From assembly GCF_900089585.1 (NCBI RefSeq), contig NZ_FLRH01000004.1:489001-553000 (forward strand): a stretch of 64,000 nt of DNA, written 5' to 3'. The translations under genes and the position numbers were made by a program. A model generated the notes under the pieces. That model had not been told where the DNA came from. It saw only the letters and a program-made list of their open reading frames with translations, and did no database searches. The number at the start of each line of letters is the position of its first letter. The first letter of the stretch is position 1. The stretch comes from Micromonospora sediminicola. Lineage in GTDB: Bacteria > Actinomycetota > Actinomycetes > Mycobacteriales > Micromonosporaceae. This document shows positions 16,562 through 25,643 of this stretch, piece after piece.

Positions 16562-17332
16562 TCAGCGATCCTCCCCCAGGTGACCCCGGCTGCGGTACAC
16601 GGTGCCGGATCGCACCGGCAGGCCCGGTCCGCCACGCGGAGTCGGATCACCGGCGACCTCCGCGGCGACCGGACGTCGCCGCTGCCGGAGCAGCCCGGCC
16701 ACCACGAGCGCGCCGAGCACGAGCACGCAGACGACGATGACGACGTTCTGGAACGCCCCCGCCCATTCCTCGACCACGTGCCAGTTGGCGCCGAGCTGGT
16801 AGCCGGCGAGCACGAACACGGTGTTCCAGACGAGGCTGCCGAGCGTGGTGTAGAGCAGGAACCTGCCGATCGGCATCCGTTCCACGCCGGCCGGAACGGA
16901 GATCAGGCTCCGGAAGATCGGGATCATGCGCCCGAAGAAGACGGTCGCCGTGCCGTGCCGGGCGAACCACGCCTCGGTCCGGTCGAGGTCGCTGAGCTTG
17001 ACCAGCGGGAGTCGCCGGACGATGGCCCGTACCCGGTCCCGGCCGAGCACCACGCCGACCTGGTAGAGGACCACCGCGCCGACCACGGAGCCGAGCGTGG
17101 TCCAGGCGATCGCGGCGACCAGGCTCATCCGACCCTGGCTGGCGGCGAAGCCGGCCAACGGCAGGATCACCTCGCTCGGGATCGGCGGGAACAGGTTCTC
17201 CAGCGCCACCGCCAGCCCGGCGCCGGGAGCGCCGAGGCGCTCGACCAGGTCGGCCGCGAATCCGGCCAGGCCGCCGGTGTCACCGGGCGTCGGCGCGGCG
17301 GCGGAGGTCGTGAGGTGCCATGAATCGATCAT
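16562..17332 (-). CDS. DedA-family membrane protein
   Basis: 256 residues. Features of the DedA/SNARE-associated family: ENLFPPIPSEVILPLAG near residue 45, the FGRMIPIFRSLISVPAG motif near 130-147, GSLVWNTVFVLAGYQLG and about five hydrophobic segments. Family members act in membrane lipid (polyprenyl- or phospholipid) translocation and envelope homeostasis. The C-terminal tail of about 40 residues is polar and Pro/Gly-rich. It lies upstream of the two-component genes on the same strand, with a 34-base gap before the kinase start, so co-transcription is likely. Confidence 0.92.
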   Translation of the reverse strand: MIDSWHLTTSAAAPTPGDTGGLAGFAADLVERLGAPGAGLAVALENLFPPIPSEVILPLAGFAASQGRMSLVAAIAWTTLGSVVGAVVLYQVGVVLGRDRVRAIVRRLPLVKLSDLDRTEAWFARHGTATVFFGRMIPIFRSLISVPAGVERMPIGRFLLYTTLGSLVWNTVFVLAGYQLGANWHVVEEWAGAFQNVVIVVCVLVLGALVVAGLLRQRRRPVAAEVAGDPTPRGGPGLPVRSGTVYRSRGHLGEDR

Positions 17333-17432
17333 GTCCCGACGCTATGGCCGCGGCGGGGCGCGGACCATGAGGGTGAACGCACGCCTGAGCGGGTCGACCG
17401 GAGCGCAGCCCTGGGGTTTTCCGCACCCCCGG

Positions 17433-18872
17433 TCAGGGTGCCTCGTCGCCGCGTTTCTCCTCCTGCGCCAGCACCGCGTCGCGGCGCTGCGGGTCGGTGC
17501 GCTCGGCCAGCGCGGCGGCGAGGCGCGGGTCGGCGGAGAGCCGCTCCCGGTTGCGGTGCAGGAACGTGTCGAACCCGGCGGTGTACGGGCAGGCGTCGTC
17601 GCCGAGCGCCACCGCCGGCTCGTACCGGCAGCCGCCGCAGTAGTCGCTGATCCGGTCGACGTGCGCGCCGTCGAACGCCCAGGGGTGGGTGTCGATGCGG
17701 GCCAGGTCGGCGTACTGGCTCATGCCGATGACGGTGGCGTTCATGACCCAGTCGGCGCCGTCGACGAAGCTGCGCTGGAACCAGTCGGCCAGGTCGGCGG
17801 GGCGCCAGCCGCGTTGCAGGCCGTAGTTGCCGAGCACGGTCAGCCGTGCGGTCTGACTCGCCCAGCCGGTGTCGCGGACGCCGGCCAGCACGTCGGCCAG
17901 GCAGCGCGCCTCCACCGCGTCGGCGTCGAGGCGGTCGAACCAGTCCGGCAGCGGCCGGGTGGCGGCGAGCCAGCCGACGCCGCGGAAGCGCGGCGCGAAG
18001 TACCAGTAGAGCTGCCACAGGAACTCGCGCCACCCGAACAGGCCACGGACGAACCGGTGCACCGCCGCGGGCGGCGCCGTGCCGTCCCGGCCGGCGCGCT
18101 CGGCGGCCCGGATCGCCGGCGCCGGGTCGAGCAGCCCGAGGTTGAACGAGGACGACAGCACGCTGGACGCGAGGCGGCCGTCGCCGTCGACGAGCAGGCA
18201 GTCGGTGTCGGCGTACGCGGGCAGCCGGTGGTCGAGGAAGTGCGTGAGCCGGGCCCGCGCCTCGGCGTGCGTGGCCGGGTGGCGGCGCGGCGCGTCCCGG
18301 CCGACGAACCGGATCCCCTCCGCCTCCCACCGGTCCAGGTCACGGCGGACCTGCGCGTCGATGTCGTCCTCGACGATCGCCGGCGGTGGCGGCACGTCGG
18401 TCGGTGGCCGCCGGCGGGGCCGGCGCGCCGGGACCGGCAGGTCGCGCAGCAGGTCGTGGCGGTTCAGCGCGTACCGGTAGAAGTCGGCCATCCGCAGCTG
18501 GCCGCGCCGCCGGTCGGCCCAGGCCGCGAAGTCGGCACGGTCGGTGACGAACCCGCGCGGCGGGAGCACGGTCAACCCGTCGACGGTACGGGCGAACGCC
18601 AGCGCCGCCCGCGACGCCGGGTGCACCACCTCGACCGGCTCGCCCAGGCCGGCGAGCGCCTCCCGGAACGTGTCGGCGCGTACCAGCCGGGCCCGGTCGC
18701 CGAGTTCGGCGGCGCGATGTCGCAGCGTGGACAGGATCAGGTGCGCCTTCTGGCGGTGCAGCCGCCGGTGGGCGAACAGCGACCGGGTCTCCACCAGCAG
18801 GACGCGTTGCGCGTCGTCGTCGAGGAAGTGGGGACCCACCTGGTCCGCCAGAAGCCAGCGCCAGCGTGACAT
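17433..18872 (-). CDS. FeS-type bacterial cryptochrome/photolyase-related protein
   Basis: 479 residues from the ATG at 18872 (MSRWRWLLADQVGPHF). The longer in-frame extension is low-complexity shadow sequence and overlaps the regulator gene. Family features: an N-terminal Rossmann half with ADQVGPHF and RVLLVETRSLF; a C-terminal FAD-binding helical half with FVRGLFGWREFLWQLYW, NYGLQRGW and MNATVIGMSQYADL; and a Cys cluster SDYCGGCRYEP...ACPYT that, with an upstream Cys, would ligate a 4Fe-4S cluster. Such proteins repair (6-4) photoproducts or sense light. The gene follows a divergent-type regulator on the same strand and may be co-regulated with it. Confidence 0.9.
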   Translation of the reverse strand: MSRWRWLLADQVGPHFLDDDAQRVLLVETRSLFAHRRLHRQKAHLILSTLRHRAAELGDRARLVRADTFREALAGLGEPVEVVHPASRAALAFARTVDGLTVLPPRGFVTDRADFAAWADRRRGQLRMADFYRYALNRHDLLRDLPVPARRPRRRPPTDVPPPPAIVEDDIDAQVRRDLDRWEAEGIRFVGRDAPRRHPATHAEARARLTHFLDHRLPAYADTDCLLVDGDGRLASSVLSSSFNLGLLDPAPAIRAAERAGRDGTAPPAAVHRFVRGLFGWREFLWQLYWYFAPRFRGVGWLAATRPLPDWFDRLDADAVEARCLADVLAGVRDTGWASQTARLTVLGNYGLQRGWRPADLADWFQRSFVDGADWVMNATVIGMSQYADLARIDTHPWAFDGAHVDRISDYCGGCRYEPAVALGDDACPYTAGFDTFLHRNRERLSADPRLAAALAERTDPQRRDAVLAQEEKRGDEAP

Positions 18873-18925
18873 GTCCGGGAGATGCCCCTTTCGGACTCGA
18901 CGAATCGTGCGGACGGAATCGCGGG

Positions 18926-19501
18926 TCAGTCGCCCCGGACCGGAGGGCGGCGGTGATCGGTCAACCGTAGGCCGACGCCGCGTACCGCGACGACGGTGAC
19001 CCCGGTGCCCAACCCGTCGAGCTTGCGGCGCAGCCGCTTGACCAGGGACTGCACGTCGGCCCGGCGCTGCGTCGCCGCGTCGTGCCAGACCGCGCGGTGC
19101 AGCTCGGCGTAGCTCCACACCCGCACCGGCTCGGCGGTCAGGCAGGTCAGCAGGTCCCGCTCCAGCCGGGTGAGCGCGACCTCCCGGTCACCCCACCGGG
19201 CGGTGGACCGGGCGACGTCGATCACCAACGCGCGGTCGGGCGCGGACTCCCGGGCGTCGGTTGAGGGCCCCGCCCCATCCGGGAGCGTCAACGGTGGACC
19301 CCGCCGGACACCCTCACCGGGATTGATCAACTCGCGCAGCTCGTCCAGGTCGGCGACGATCAGCAACGGCGCGACGCCGTCCAGCAGCTCGGTGAGCCGC
19401 AACCGTTCCGCCGGTGACGGCGTGACGCCGATGACCAGCGAGAAGGGACGCTCCGCCGGGTCGGCGCCGGCGGTCGTCGCGCTCGTGTCGTCAGTCGTCA
19501 C
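18926..19501 (-). CDS. Winged-helix (OmpR/PhoB-type) transcriptional regulator with degenerate N-terminal domain
   Basis: 191 residues, GTG start with GGTGGGG a few bases upstream. The C-terminal winged helix (about 95-185) is of OmpR type: LTRLERDLLTCLTAEPVRVWSY, ADVQSLVKRLRRKL and VRGVGLRLT. The N-terminal 70 residues (SLVIGVTPSPAERLRLTELLDGV) lack a receiver aspartate, so control by phosphorylation is unlikely. A clear paralogue lies at 24431-24919, on the far side of the protease gene. A perfect 15-bp palindrome sits directly upstream and may be its own operator. Confidence 0.87.
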   Translation of the reverse strand: MTTDDTSATTAGADPAERPFSLVIGVTPSPAERLRLTELLDGVAPLLIVADLDELRELINPGEGVRRGPPLTLPDGAGPSTDARESAPDRALVIDVARSTARWGDREVALTRLERDLLTCLTAEPVRVWSYAELHRAVWHDAATQRRADVQSLVKRLRRKLDGLGTGVTVVAVRGVGLRLTDHRRPPVRGD

Positions 19502-19513
19502 CGCACCCCACCG

Positions 19514-19528
19514 TGACAGTCACTGTCA
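19514..19528. promoter_or_regulatory. 15-bp perfect palindrome TGACAGTCACTGTCA
   Basis: Two 7-base arms around one central C, 12 bases upstream of the winged-helix regulator's start codon and about 230 bases upstream of the protease start. It sits where an autoregulatory operator would. No second copy was found beside the paralogous regulator. Assignment to a particular protein is inference. Confidence 0.55.
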
Positions 19529-19580
19529 ACCGGTCCGCGATCGGAGGGCCTGTTGGTGACAAGTTGCTCACGTACGGTCA

Positions 19581-19608
19581 TTGATCGTCCTTCGGTGTCG
19601 ATCATAGT
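19581..19608 (+). promoter_or_regulatory. Candidate sigma-70-type promoter for the protease gene
   Basis: TTGATC and CATAGT are separated by 16 bases in the 257-base space between the divergent regulator and the protease. TGATCG...CGATCA forms an inverted repeat across the spacer. The remaining 150 bases to the start codon would be a long leader. This is read by eye only. Confidence 0.35.
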
Positions 19609-19758
19609 GTCCATTCAGGTGACCGGCGTAGACCCGCACGGCGCCTAGGGGGCCTGGGGGGTTCGTCTCAAACCGGAGTGACCAGTCGGGAGCGCAGCTC
19701 CTGGCCCTTCTGTCATGGCTCGAACATCCGCGGGTCATCGGAGGAGGAGGCAGCACCG

Positions 19759-22700
19759 ATGCTGAGACGTCCACACCGAAGGGGCCTGGCCCGGCGGCTG
19801 GTGAGCGCGGGGGCCGCCCTGGTGCTCGCCGCGACCGCACTGGCCGCCACCGGCACCGGAGCACAGGCGCAGGCCGGCACGGGCGCCGGCGCCACGGCCG
19901 GCGACAAGATCCGCCCCGAACTCACCCGGCAACTCCAGGGCAAGAGCGAGGGCGACTTCTGGATCCACTTCTCCGCCCGGGCCGACCTGGGCAAGGCCGC
20001 CGCGACCAAGGACTGGAACCAGCGCGGCGCCGCCGTCGCGGCGGCGCTGCGCAAGACCGCCGCCGACAGCCAGGGGAAGATCCGCGCCGAGCTGGACCGC
20101 TCCGGCACGAAGTACCAGACGTTCTGGGCGACCAACGCCATCAAGGTCACCGGCGGCTCGCTGACCATGGCGCAGAACTTCGCCGCCCACGCCGAGGTGG
20201 ACGGCATCTACGCCCCGGTCGAGTACAAGCTGCCCGAGACCACTCCGGGCACCGACGAGAAGGCGCCGAACGCCCTGGAGTGGGGCATCGCCAACATCAA
20301 CGCCGACGACGTCTGGTCCCAGTACGGCGTGAAGGGCGCCGGCATCACCGTGGCCAGCATCGACAGCGGGGTCCAGTTCGACCACCCGGCACTGGTGAAC
20401 TCCTACCGGGGCAACAACGGTGACGGCACCTTCGACCACGACTACAACTGGTTCGACGCGGCCGGCGAGTGCGCCACCGCGCCGTGCGACTCCGACGGCC
20501 ACGGCACCCACACCATGGGCACCATGGCCGGCGCGGACGGCGCGAACCAGATCGGCGTCGCCCCCGAGGTCAAGTGGATCGCCGCGAACGGCTGCTGCCC
20601 GACCGACGCGGCGCTGATCTCCTCCGGGCAGTGGATGCTGGAGCCCACCGACCTCAGCGGCCAGAACCCGGACGCCAGCAAGCGGCCGAACATCATCAAC
20701 AACTCGTGGGGCACCACGGCGCCGTCCAACGAGCCGTTCATGGAGGACGTCACCGACGCGTGGACCGCCTCCGGCATCTTCGGCGTCTGGTCCAACGGCA
20801 ACAACGGCCCGTCCTGCCAGACCAGCGGCTCGCCGGGCAGCCTGGCCAGCAACTACTCGGCCGGGGCGTACGACATCAACAACAACATCGCCAGCTTCTC
20901 GTCCCGGGGCACCGGGCAGAACGGCGAGATCAAGCCGAACATCTCGGCCCCCGGCGTGAACGTCCGCTCCAGCGTGCCGACCAACTCGTACGCCAGCATC
21001 AGCGGCACCTCGATGGCGGCGCCGCACCTGGCCGGCGCGATCGCGTTGCTCTGGTCGGCGGCGCCCACCCTGGTCGGTGACGTCGCGGCGACGCGCGCCC
21101 TGCTCAACGACACGGCGACCGACAAGGCCGACACCCAGTGCGGCGGCACCGCGGACGACAACAACGTCTACGGCGAGGGCCGGCTGGACGCGCTCGCGCT
21201 CGTCGCCGCCGCCCCGATCGGGGACAACGGCACGCTGGCCGGCACGGTCACCGACGCGGCCACCGGCGCCGCGATCGCCGGCGCGACGGTCACCCTGACC
21301 GGCGCGGCGGACCGCACGCTGACCACCGGCGCCGACGGCACGTACTCCTCGCTGCTGCCGGCCGGCGACTACCAGGTGGTCGTCTCCGCGTTCGGCTACG
21401 CGAGCCGCACCCTCTCCGCGACCGTCACCAAGAACACGACCACCACGCTCGACGTGGCGCTGAGCGCGGTGCCGAGCGTCACGATCGGCGGGCAGGTCAC
21501 CGACGGGTCCGGCCACGGCTGGCCGCTCTACGCGAAGGTGAGCGTCGAGGGCACGCCGATCTCCGACTACACCACGCCCGCCACCGGCCGCTACAGCCTG
21601 ACGCTGCCGTCCGGGTCGACCTACCGGCTCACCGTCGAGCCGCAGTACGCCGGCTACCTGACCGTCACCAAGGAGGTCACGGTCGGCGCCGGCAACCTCA
21701 CCGCCAACATCGAGGTACCGGCGGACCCGGAGGCGTGCACCACGGCGCCCGGCTACACCGTCAGCTCGGACGGCGAGTACGAGACGTTCGACGGCACCGG
21801 CGTGCCGGACGGCTGGTCCGTGGTGGACAACGCCGGCACCGGCCAGGTCTGGGAGTTCACCGACAGCGGTGAGCGCGGCAACCTGACCGGCGGCAGCGGC
21901 ACCTTCGCCATCATCGACAGCGACAACTACGGCAGCGGCGGACAGCAGGACACCTCGCTGGTCAGCCCGGTCGTCGACCTGACCGGGGTGAGCGCCCCGG
22001 TGATCCGGTTCAACCAGGACTACAACTGGCTGAACAGCGACCGCGCGGACGTGGACCTGAGCCTCGACGGCGGCGCCACCTGGAGCAACGTGCTCCGGCA
22101 GGCGGCCGACGTGCGCGGCCCGAAGGTGACCGAGATAGCGATTCCGCAGGCGGCGAACCAGTCGCAGGTGCAGGTGCGCTTCCACTACTACAACGCCAGC
22201 TGGGAGTGGTGGTGGGAGGTCGACAACGTCCTGATCGGCAGCAAGCTCGTCTGCAAGCCGGTCGCCGGCGGCCTGGTGCTCGGCCACGTGCGCGACAAGA
22301 ACGACAACGGCTACGTCAACGGGGCCACCGTGACCAGCAAGGACCGCCCGGCGGAGAAGGCCACCACGGTCGCCACGCCGGACGACACCGAGCTGCCGGA
22401 CGGCTTCTACTGGATGTTCTCGTCGCTGACCGGCAAGCACCCGTTCACCGCCAGCGCGGGCAACTACGTCAGCCAGACCAAGCAGGTCACGGTCGAGGCG
22501 GACTGGGCCACCGCGGCGAACTTCCAACTCGCCGCCGGCCGGCTGTCGGTGCAGCCGACCTCGCTGACCGGAACGGCCCGGATGCCGAGCGGGAAGGTCA
22601 GCAGGACGTTCACCGTGACCAACACCGGCGGGGCGCCGGTCGACGTCGAGTTCGGTGAACGCGACGGCGGGTTCGTCCTGCAACGGGCCGACGGTTCCCA

Positions 22701-24165
22701 GCTGTCCGAGCAGGCGCTGCTCGGCTCGACCGGCGCACCGGCGCAGCGGCTGACCGCCGCCACGTCGTTCGCCGCCCGCTCGTCCGGCAAGTCGTCCACG
22801 GGCGTGACCCCGGCGGCCGGCCCGCAGGCGGACCCCTGGACCGCCATCCCGGGCTACCCGGCGAACGTGATGGACAACCGGGTCGTCACCGTCGACGGCA
22901 AGATCTACTCGATCGCCGGCGGCGACGGCACCACCTCCAGCGCGAAGAACTACCGGTACGACCCGGTCGCGCAGACCTGGTCCGGCATCGCCGATCTGCC
23001 CGGCGCCCGCAACGCCGTGACGGCCGGTGTGGTCGACGGCAAGATCATCGTCAGCGGCGGCTGGGGCGCCTCCGGGCCCGACGGCACCACCTGGTCGTAC
23101 GACCCGGCGACGAACACCTGGACCGCGCGGGCGAGCAACCCGGCGCCCCGGGCGGCGGCGGGTCAGGCGGTCGCGGGCGGCAAGCTGTACGCGATCGGTG
23201 GCTGCACCACGGCCAGCTGCCTGCCGATGTCCAACTCGGTGGTCCGCTACGACCCGGGCGCGGACACCTGGGAGACGTTGCCCGCCTACCCGAAGTCGGT
23301 GGCGTTCCTGTCCTGCGGCGGGATCGACGGCACCGTCTACTGCACCGGCGGCAACGACGGGACGGTGTCGCAGAAGGCCGGGTACGCGTTCGACCCGGGC
23401 GCCAACGCCTGGACCCCCATCCCGGACGCGCCGGCCGACAGCTGGGCCGCCTCGTACGCGGTGGCGAACGGCAAGCTCCTGGTCGTCGGCGGGTCGCAGG
23501 GCGGGGCCATCACCAACGCCGGCTTCGCGTTCGACCCGGCGACCGACTCGTGGGCCAACCTGCCCAACGCCAACGCGCCCCGCTACCGGGGCGGCGCGGC
23601 CTGCGGGTTCTACAAGGTCGGCGGCTCGTCGGGCGGCTTCACGGCCACCAAGGACAGCGAGGTCCTGCCCGGCTTCTCGGAGTGCGCCGAGGGTGCGGCC
23701 GACGTCAGCTGGCTGACCGTCGACACGTCGAAGGTCACCCTGGCGCCCGGTGAGAAGGTCACCGTCACGGTCGGCATGACCGCGAACGTCGACCAGCCGG
23801 GCACCTACTCGGCGTCCGTGGTGATCAAGGAGAACACGCCGTACACGGTGCCGCCGGTGGCGGTCACCATGATCGCGCAGCCGCCGACCACCTGGGGCAA
23901 GTTGTCCGGGACGGTCTCCGGCAGGAGCTGCCAGGGCGCCACGGCGGCGCTGCCGGGCGCGACCGTCCAGGTCGACTCCTGGGCGAACTCCTACACCTTC
24001 ACGACGGACGCCGACGGCCGGTACGCCTACTGGATGGACCGGCGCAACAACCCGCTCACGCTGATCGTCGCCAAGGACGGCTGGAAGCCCCAGACGCGCC
24101 AGACGAAGATCAGCTCCGCCACGCCCACCGTGGAGGACTTCACCCTCTCCCCCGCCCGCTGCTGA
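19759..24165 (+). CDS. Secreted S8 subtilase with regulatory-like, jelly-roll-like and Kelch domains
   Basis: 1468 residues from the ATG at 19759, preceded by GGAGGAGGAGG. A signal peptide (residues 1 to about 38: twin Arg, hydrophobic core, AQAQA) predicts export. The catalytic triad of family S8 is intact: Asp202 in ASIDSGVQ, His248 in DGHGTH, Ser418 in SGTSMAAPH. Between signal and catalytic domain is a prodomain-like segment. After the protease come two carboxypeptidase-regulatory-like beta domains (about 490-650), a MAM/jelly-roll-like domain with VSPVVDLTG, another CNA-like domain, about five Kelch-type repeats (IYSIAGG, IIVSGGWG, LYAIGGC, LLVVGGS; about 1030-1310), and a final regulatory-like domain. 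It probably degrades extracellular protein. A strong terminator hairpin follows. Confidence 0.93.
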   Translation: MLRRPHRRGLARRLVSAGAALVLAATALAATGTGAQAQAGTGAGATAGDKIRPELTRQLQGKSEGDFWIHFSARADLGKAAATKDWNQRGAAVAAALRKTAADSQGKIRAELDRSGTKYQTFWATNAIKVTGGSLTMAQNFAAHAEVDGIYAPVEYKLPETTPGTDEKAPNALEWGIANINADDVWSQYGVKGAGITVASIDSGVQFDHPALVNSYRGNNGDGTFDHDYNWFDAAGECATAPCDSDGHGTHTMGTMAGADGANQIGVAPEVKWIAANGCCPTDAALISSGQWMLEPTDLSGQNPDASKRPNIINNSWGTTAPSNEPFMEDVTDAWTASGIFGVWSNGNNGPSCQTSGSPGSLASNYSAGAYDINNNIASFSSRGTGQNGEIKPNISAPGVNVRSSVPTNSYASISGTSMAAPHLAGAIALLWSAAPTLVGDVAATRALLNDTATDKADTQCGGTADDNNVYGEGRLDALALVAAAPIGDNGTLAGTVTDAATGAAIAGATVTLTGAADRTLTTGADGTYSSLLPAGDYQVVVSAFGYASRTLSATVTKNTTTTLDVALSAVPSVTIGGQVTDGSGHGWPLYAKVSVEGTPISDYTTPATGRYSLTLPSGSTYRLTVEPQYAGYLTVTKEVTVGAGNLTANIEVPADPEACTTAPGYTVSSDGEYETFDGTGVPDGWSVVDNAGTGQVWEFTDSGERGNLTGGSGTFAIIDSDNYGSGGQQDTSLVSPVVDLTGVSAPVIRFNQDYNWLNSDRADVDLSLDGGATWSNVLRQAADVRGPKVTEIAIPQAANQSQVQVRFHYYNASWEWWWEVDNVLIGSKLVCKPVAGGLVLGHVRDKNDNGYVNGATVTSKDRPAEKATTVATPDDTELPDGFYWMFSSLTGKHPFTASAGNYVSQTKQVTVEADWATAANFQLAAGRLSVQPTSLTGTARMPSGKVSRTFTVTNTGGAPVDVEFGERDGGFVLQRADGSQLSEQALLGSTGAPAQRLTAATSFAARSSGKSSTGVTPAAGPQADPWTAIPGYPANVMDNRVVTVDGKIYSIAGGDGTTSSAKNYRYDPVAQTWSGIADLPGARNAVTAGVVDGKIIVSGGWGASGPDGTTWSYDPATNTWTARASNPAPRAAAGQAVAGGKLYAIGGCTTASCLPMSNSVVRYDPGADTWETLPAYPKSVAFLSCGGIDGTVYCTGGNDGTVSQKAGYAFDPGANAWTPIPDAPADSWAASYAVANGKLLVVGGSQGGAITNAGFAFDPATDSWANLPNANAPRYRGGAACGFYKVGGSSGGFTATKDSEVLPGFSECAEGAADVSWLTVDTSKVTLAPGEKVTVTVGMTANVDQPGTYSASVVIKENTPYTVPPVAVTMIAQPPTTWGKLSGTVSGRSCQGATAALPGATVQVDSWANSYTFTTDADGRYAYWMDRRNNPLTLIVAKDGWKPQTRQTKISSATPTVEDFTLSPARC

Positions 24166-24184
24166 CCCCAGCGGCAACCCGATC

Positions 24185-24215
24185 GGCCCGCCCGGTGCCC
24201 CGCACCGGGCGGGCC
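24185..24215 (+). terminator. Terminator hairpin after the protease gene
   Basis: Perfect 14-bp stem GGCCCGCCCGGTGC / GCACCGGGCGGGCC with a 3-base loop, 20 bases after the protease stop. It has no T-run, as is common in GC-rich actinobacteria. Confidence 0.85.
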
Positions 24216-24290
24216 GCTCCACATCCCCCCACCCCCGTTCACCCCTCGCCGCACCTCGCCCTTCACCCGCGCCCCGAGCGCCGACCCGGC

Positions 24291-24361
24291 GATCATGGAG
24301 TTGTGGCACCTAACAAGGCGCGCGAATCCGGGCGAATCAGGCGCCACAAGTCCAAGATCGA
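24291..24361. repeat. REP-like palindromic element, copy 1
   Basis: The left arm GATCATGGAGTTGTGGCACC (24291-24310) and right arm GGCGCCACAAGTCCAAGATC (24340-24359) are inverted repeats matching at 17 of 20 positions, with a 29-base middle. A second copy with nearly the same arms but a different middle lies at 27507-27576. It is intergenic, between the protease terminator and the second winged-helix gene. The two-copy arm conservation with variable centre is typical of REP/palindromic intergenic elements. Confidence 0.8.
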
Positions 24362-24430
24362 CGGAATGAGGCGGCGCGACACGGCACGCGGGCGCACGGC
24401 CGGCGGTGCACGGGAGCGCCGCGCCAGGGG

Positions 24431-24919
24431 TCAGGACGGGGTGAGGCGGAAGCCGACGCCTCGGACGGCGTGGATCGTGGCGGGGGCGCCCAGGCGGCCG
24501 AGCTTGTGCCGGATGCGGCGGACCACGGAGTGCATGTCGGAGCCCCGGCCGAGGTGGTCGTTGCCCCACACGGCCCGGTGCAGCCGGGCGTACGTCCAGA
24601 CCTGGCCGGGGGTCCCGGCGAGACAGACGAACAGGTCGTGCTCCAGCGGCGTCAGCCCGACCTCCCGCTCCCGCCAGCGCAACACCCGCCGGTCGGAGTC
24701 CACGGCCAGTTCCAGCCCCGGCGTCGGTGCGGCGGGCTCGGCGTCCCCGGCCGGGGCGAGCGGCGCCGGCGGCCGGCGGACCAAGTCGAGGAATCGGCGC
24801 GCCTGGTTGGCGCTGGAGACGATCAGGAACGACTCGGTGCCGCCGAGCAGTTGGGCGAGCTGCCGGCGCTCGGCCGACGAGGACGCGATGCCGATGACCA
24901 AGGACGGTATCCCTGTCAT
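24431..24919 (-). CDS. Winged-helix (OmpR/PhoB-type) regulator, paralogue of the one at 18926-19501
   Basis: 162 residues from the ATG at 24919, chosen because AAGGTGGG lies about 6 bases upstream. A GTG 84 bases further upstream is possible but adds an unconserved tail. The N-terminal segment SLVIGIASSSAERRQLAQLLGG parallels the other regulator's SLVIGVTPSPAERLRLTELLDG and lacks a phosphoacceptor Asp. The C-terminal winged helix has LTPLEHDLFVCLAGTPGQVWTY, SDMHSVVRRIRHKL and VRGVGFRLTPS. The pair flank the secreted protease gene on the opposite strand, which suggests local duplication. Confidence 0.86.
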   Translation of the reverse strand: MTGIPSLVIGIASSSAERRQLAQLLGGTESFLIVSSANQARRFLDLVRRPPAPLAPAGDAEPAAPTPGLELAVDSDRRVLRWREREVGLTPLEHDLFVCLAGTPGQVWTYARLHRAVWGNDHLGRGSDMHSVVRRIRHKLGRLGAPATIHAVRGVGFRLTPS

Positions 24920-25127
24920 CCGTTCCCACCTTTCCGGCAGGCCGTGGCGCAGCGCCGAGCAATTACCCGCGCCCATTCCGGCGCCGGCGATCGAGCCGTT
25001 CACCGGGCGCGGCGGTTGCGGGGGGCCGGGCGCGGTGAACGGCGTGAGGCGTGCTGGAGCTGCGGTTTCGTGAGGCTTCGGGGCGAGCTACCGGGGATCA
25101 TATAGCCGTGCACCGATGATTGGTATA

Positions 25128-25150
25128 GCAGTTAACGTCGATGTAACTGC
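25128..25150. promoter_or_regulatory. Inverted repeat upstream of the STAS gene
   Basis: GCAGTTA and TAACTGC are separated by 9 bases, in an unusually AT-rich stretch (25100-25150) of the 295-base gap between the winged-helix gene and the STAS gene. TATAGC just before it could be a -10 element. It is a possible operator or promoter region; nothing else was seen in the gap. Confidence 0.4.
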
Positions 25151-25214
25151 GGTCGGCAAGATGACCGGAAGAAATTGCGTCACCGCCTGTCGGGGAGCCG
25201 ACGGGGCGGTACCG

Positions 25215-25643
25215 ATGAGAACCGGGCCGTACCCCGGTCCAATCCGGGTGACCACGCTCCTGCTCGTCCTGGCCGGCGGCACGCTGACCCGCGCGGACGT
25301 GGCCGTCCGTTGTGCCGAGCTGGCCGAGGCGCTGCGGGGCCGGGGCCGTGGCGTGGTGGTCTGCGACGTCTCCGGCGTCACCCGGCCGGACCTGGTCACG
25401 GTCGAGGCGCTGGCGCGGCTGGGCCTGACCGCCCGCCGGTTCGGGTGGCGGCTGGAGGTCCGGGGCGCGAGCGTGGACCTATGCGACCTGGCCGGCCTGC
25501 TCGGGCTGGCCGGCGCCCTCCTCGAGCCGGGCCGGCAGGCCGAAGAGCGGGAACAGGCGGTCGGTGTCGAGGAAGTGGTTGAGCGACGTGATCCGGCCGC
25601 CGGAGAGCCCCAACACGATCAGCGACCAGGGCACGTGCCCTGA
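25215..25643 (+). CDS. STAS-domain protein
   Basis: 142 residues from the ATG at 25215. The first 100 residues look like a STAS fold (TTLLLVLAGGTLTRADVAVRCAELAEAL, VVVCDVSGVTRPDLVTVEALARL, WRLEVRGASVDLCDLAGLLGLAG). Such domains occur in anti-sigma antagonists and lipid-transport MlaB-like proteins. The usual phosphorylatable Ser is not clear: the DVSG motif has Ser, but the following TRPDLVTVE is atypical. The last 55 residues, from GRQAEEREQ on, are read antisense to the sigma-factor gene and have no fold of their own, so the two genes converge with a 165-base overlap. Real gene likely, function unproven. Confidence 0.7.
   Translation: MRTGPYPGPIRVTTLLLVLAGGTLTRADVAVRCAELAEALRGRGRGVVVCDVSGVTRPDLVTVEALARLGLTARRFGWRLEVRGASVDLCDLAGLLGLAGALLEPGRQAEEREQAVGVEEVVERRDPAAGEPQHDQRPGHVP

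Noticed and set aside
15373..16650. Longer histidine kinase start at 16650
   Set aside because: Would overlap the DedA gene by 89 bases and adds a Cys/Arg-rich tail; the ATG at 16527 has a strong ribosome-binding site.
19735..24309. Minus-strand open frame of 1524 codons
   Set aside because: Antisense to the exported protease, whose catalytic triad and signal peptide make the plus strand certain.
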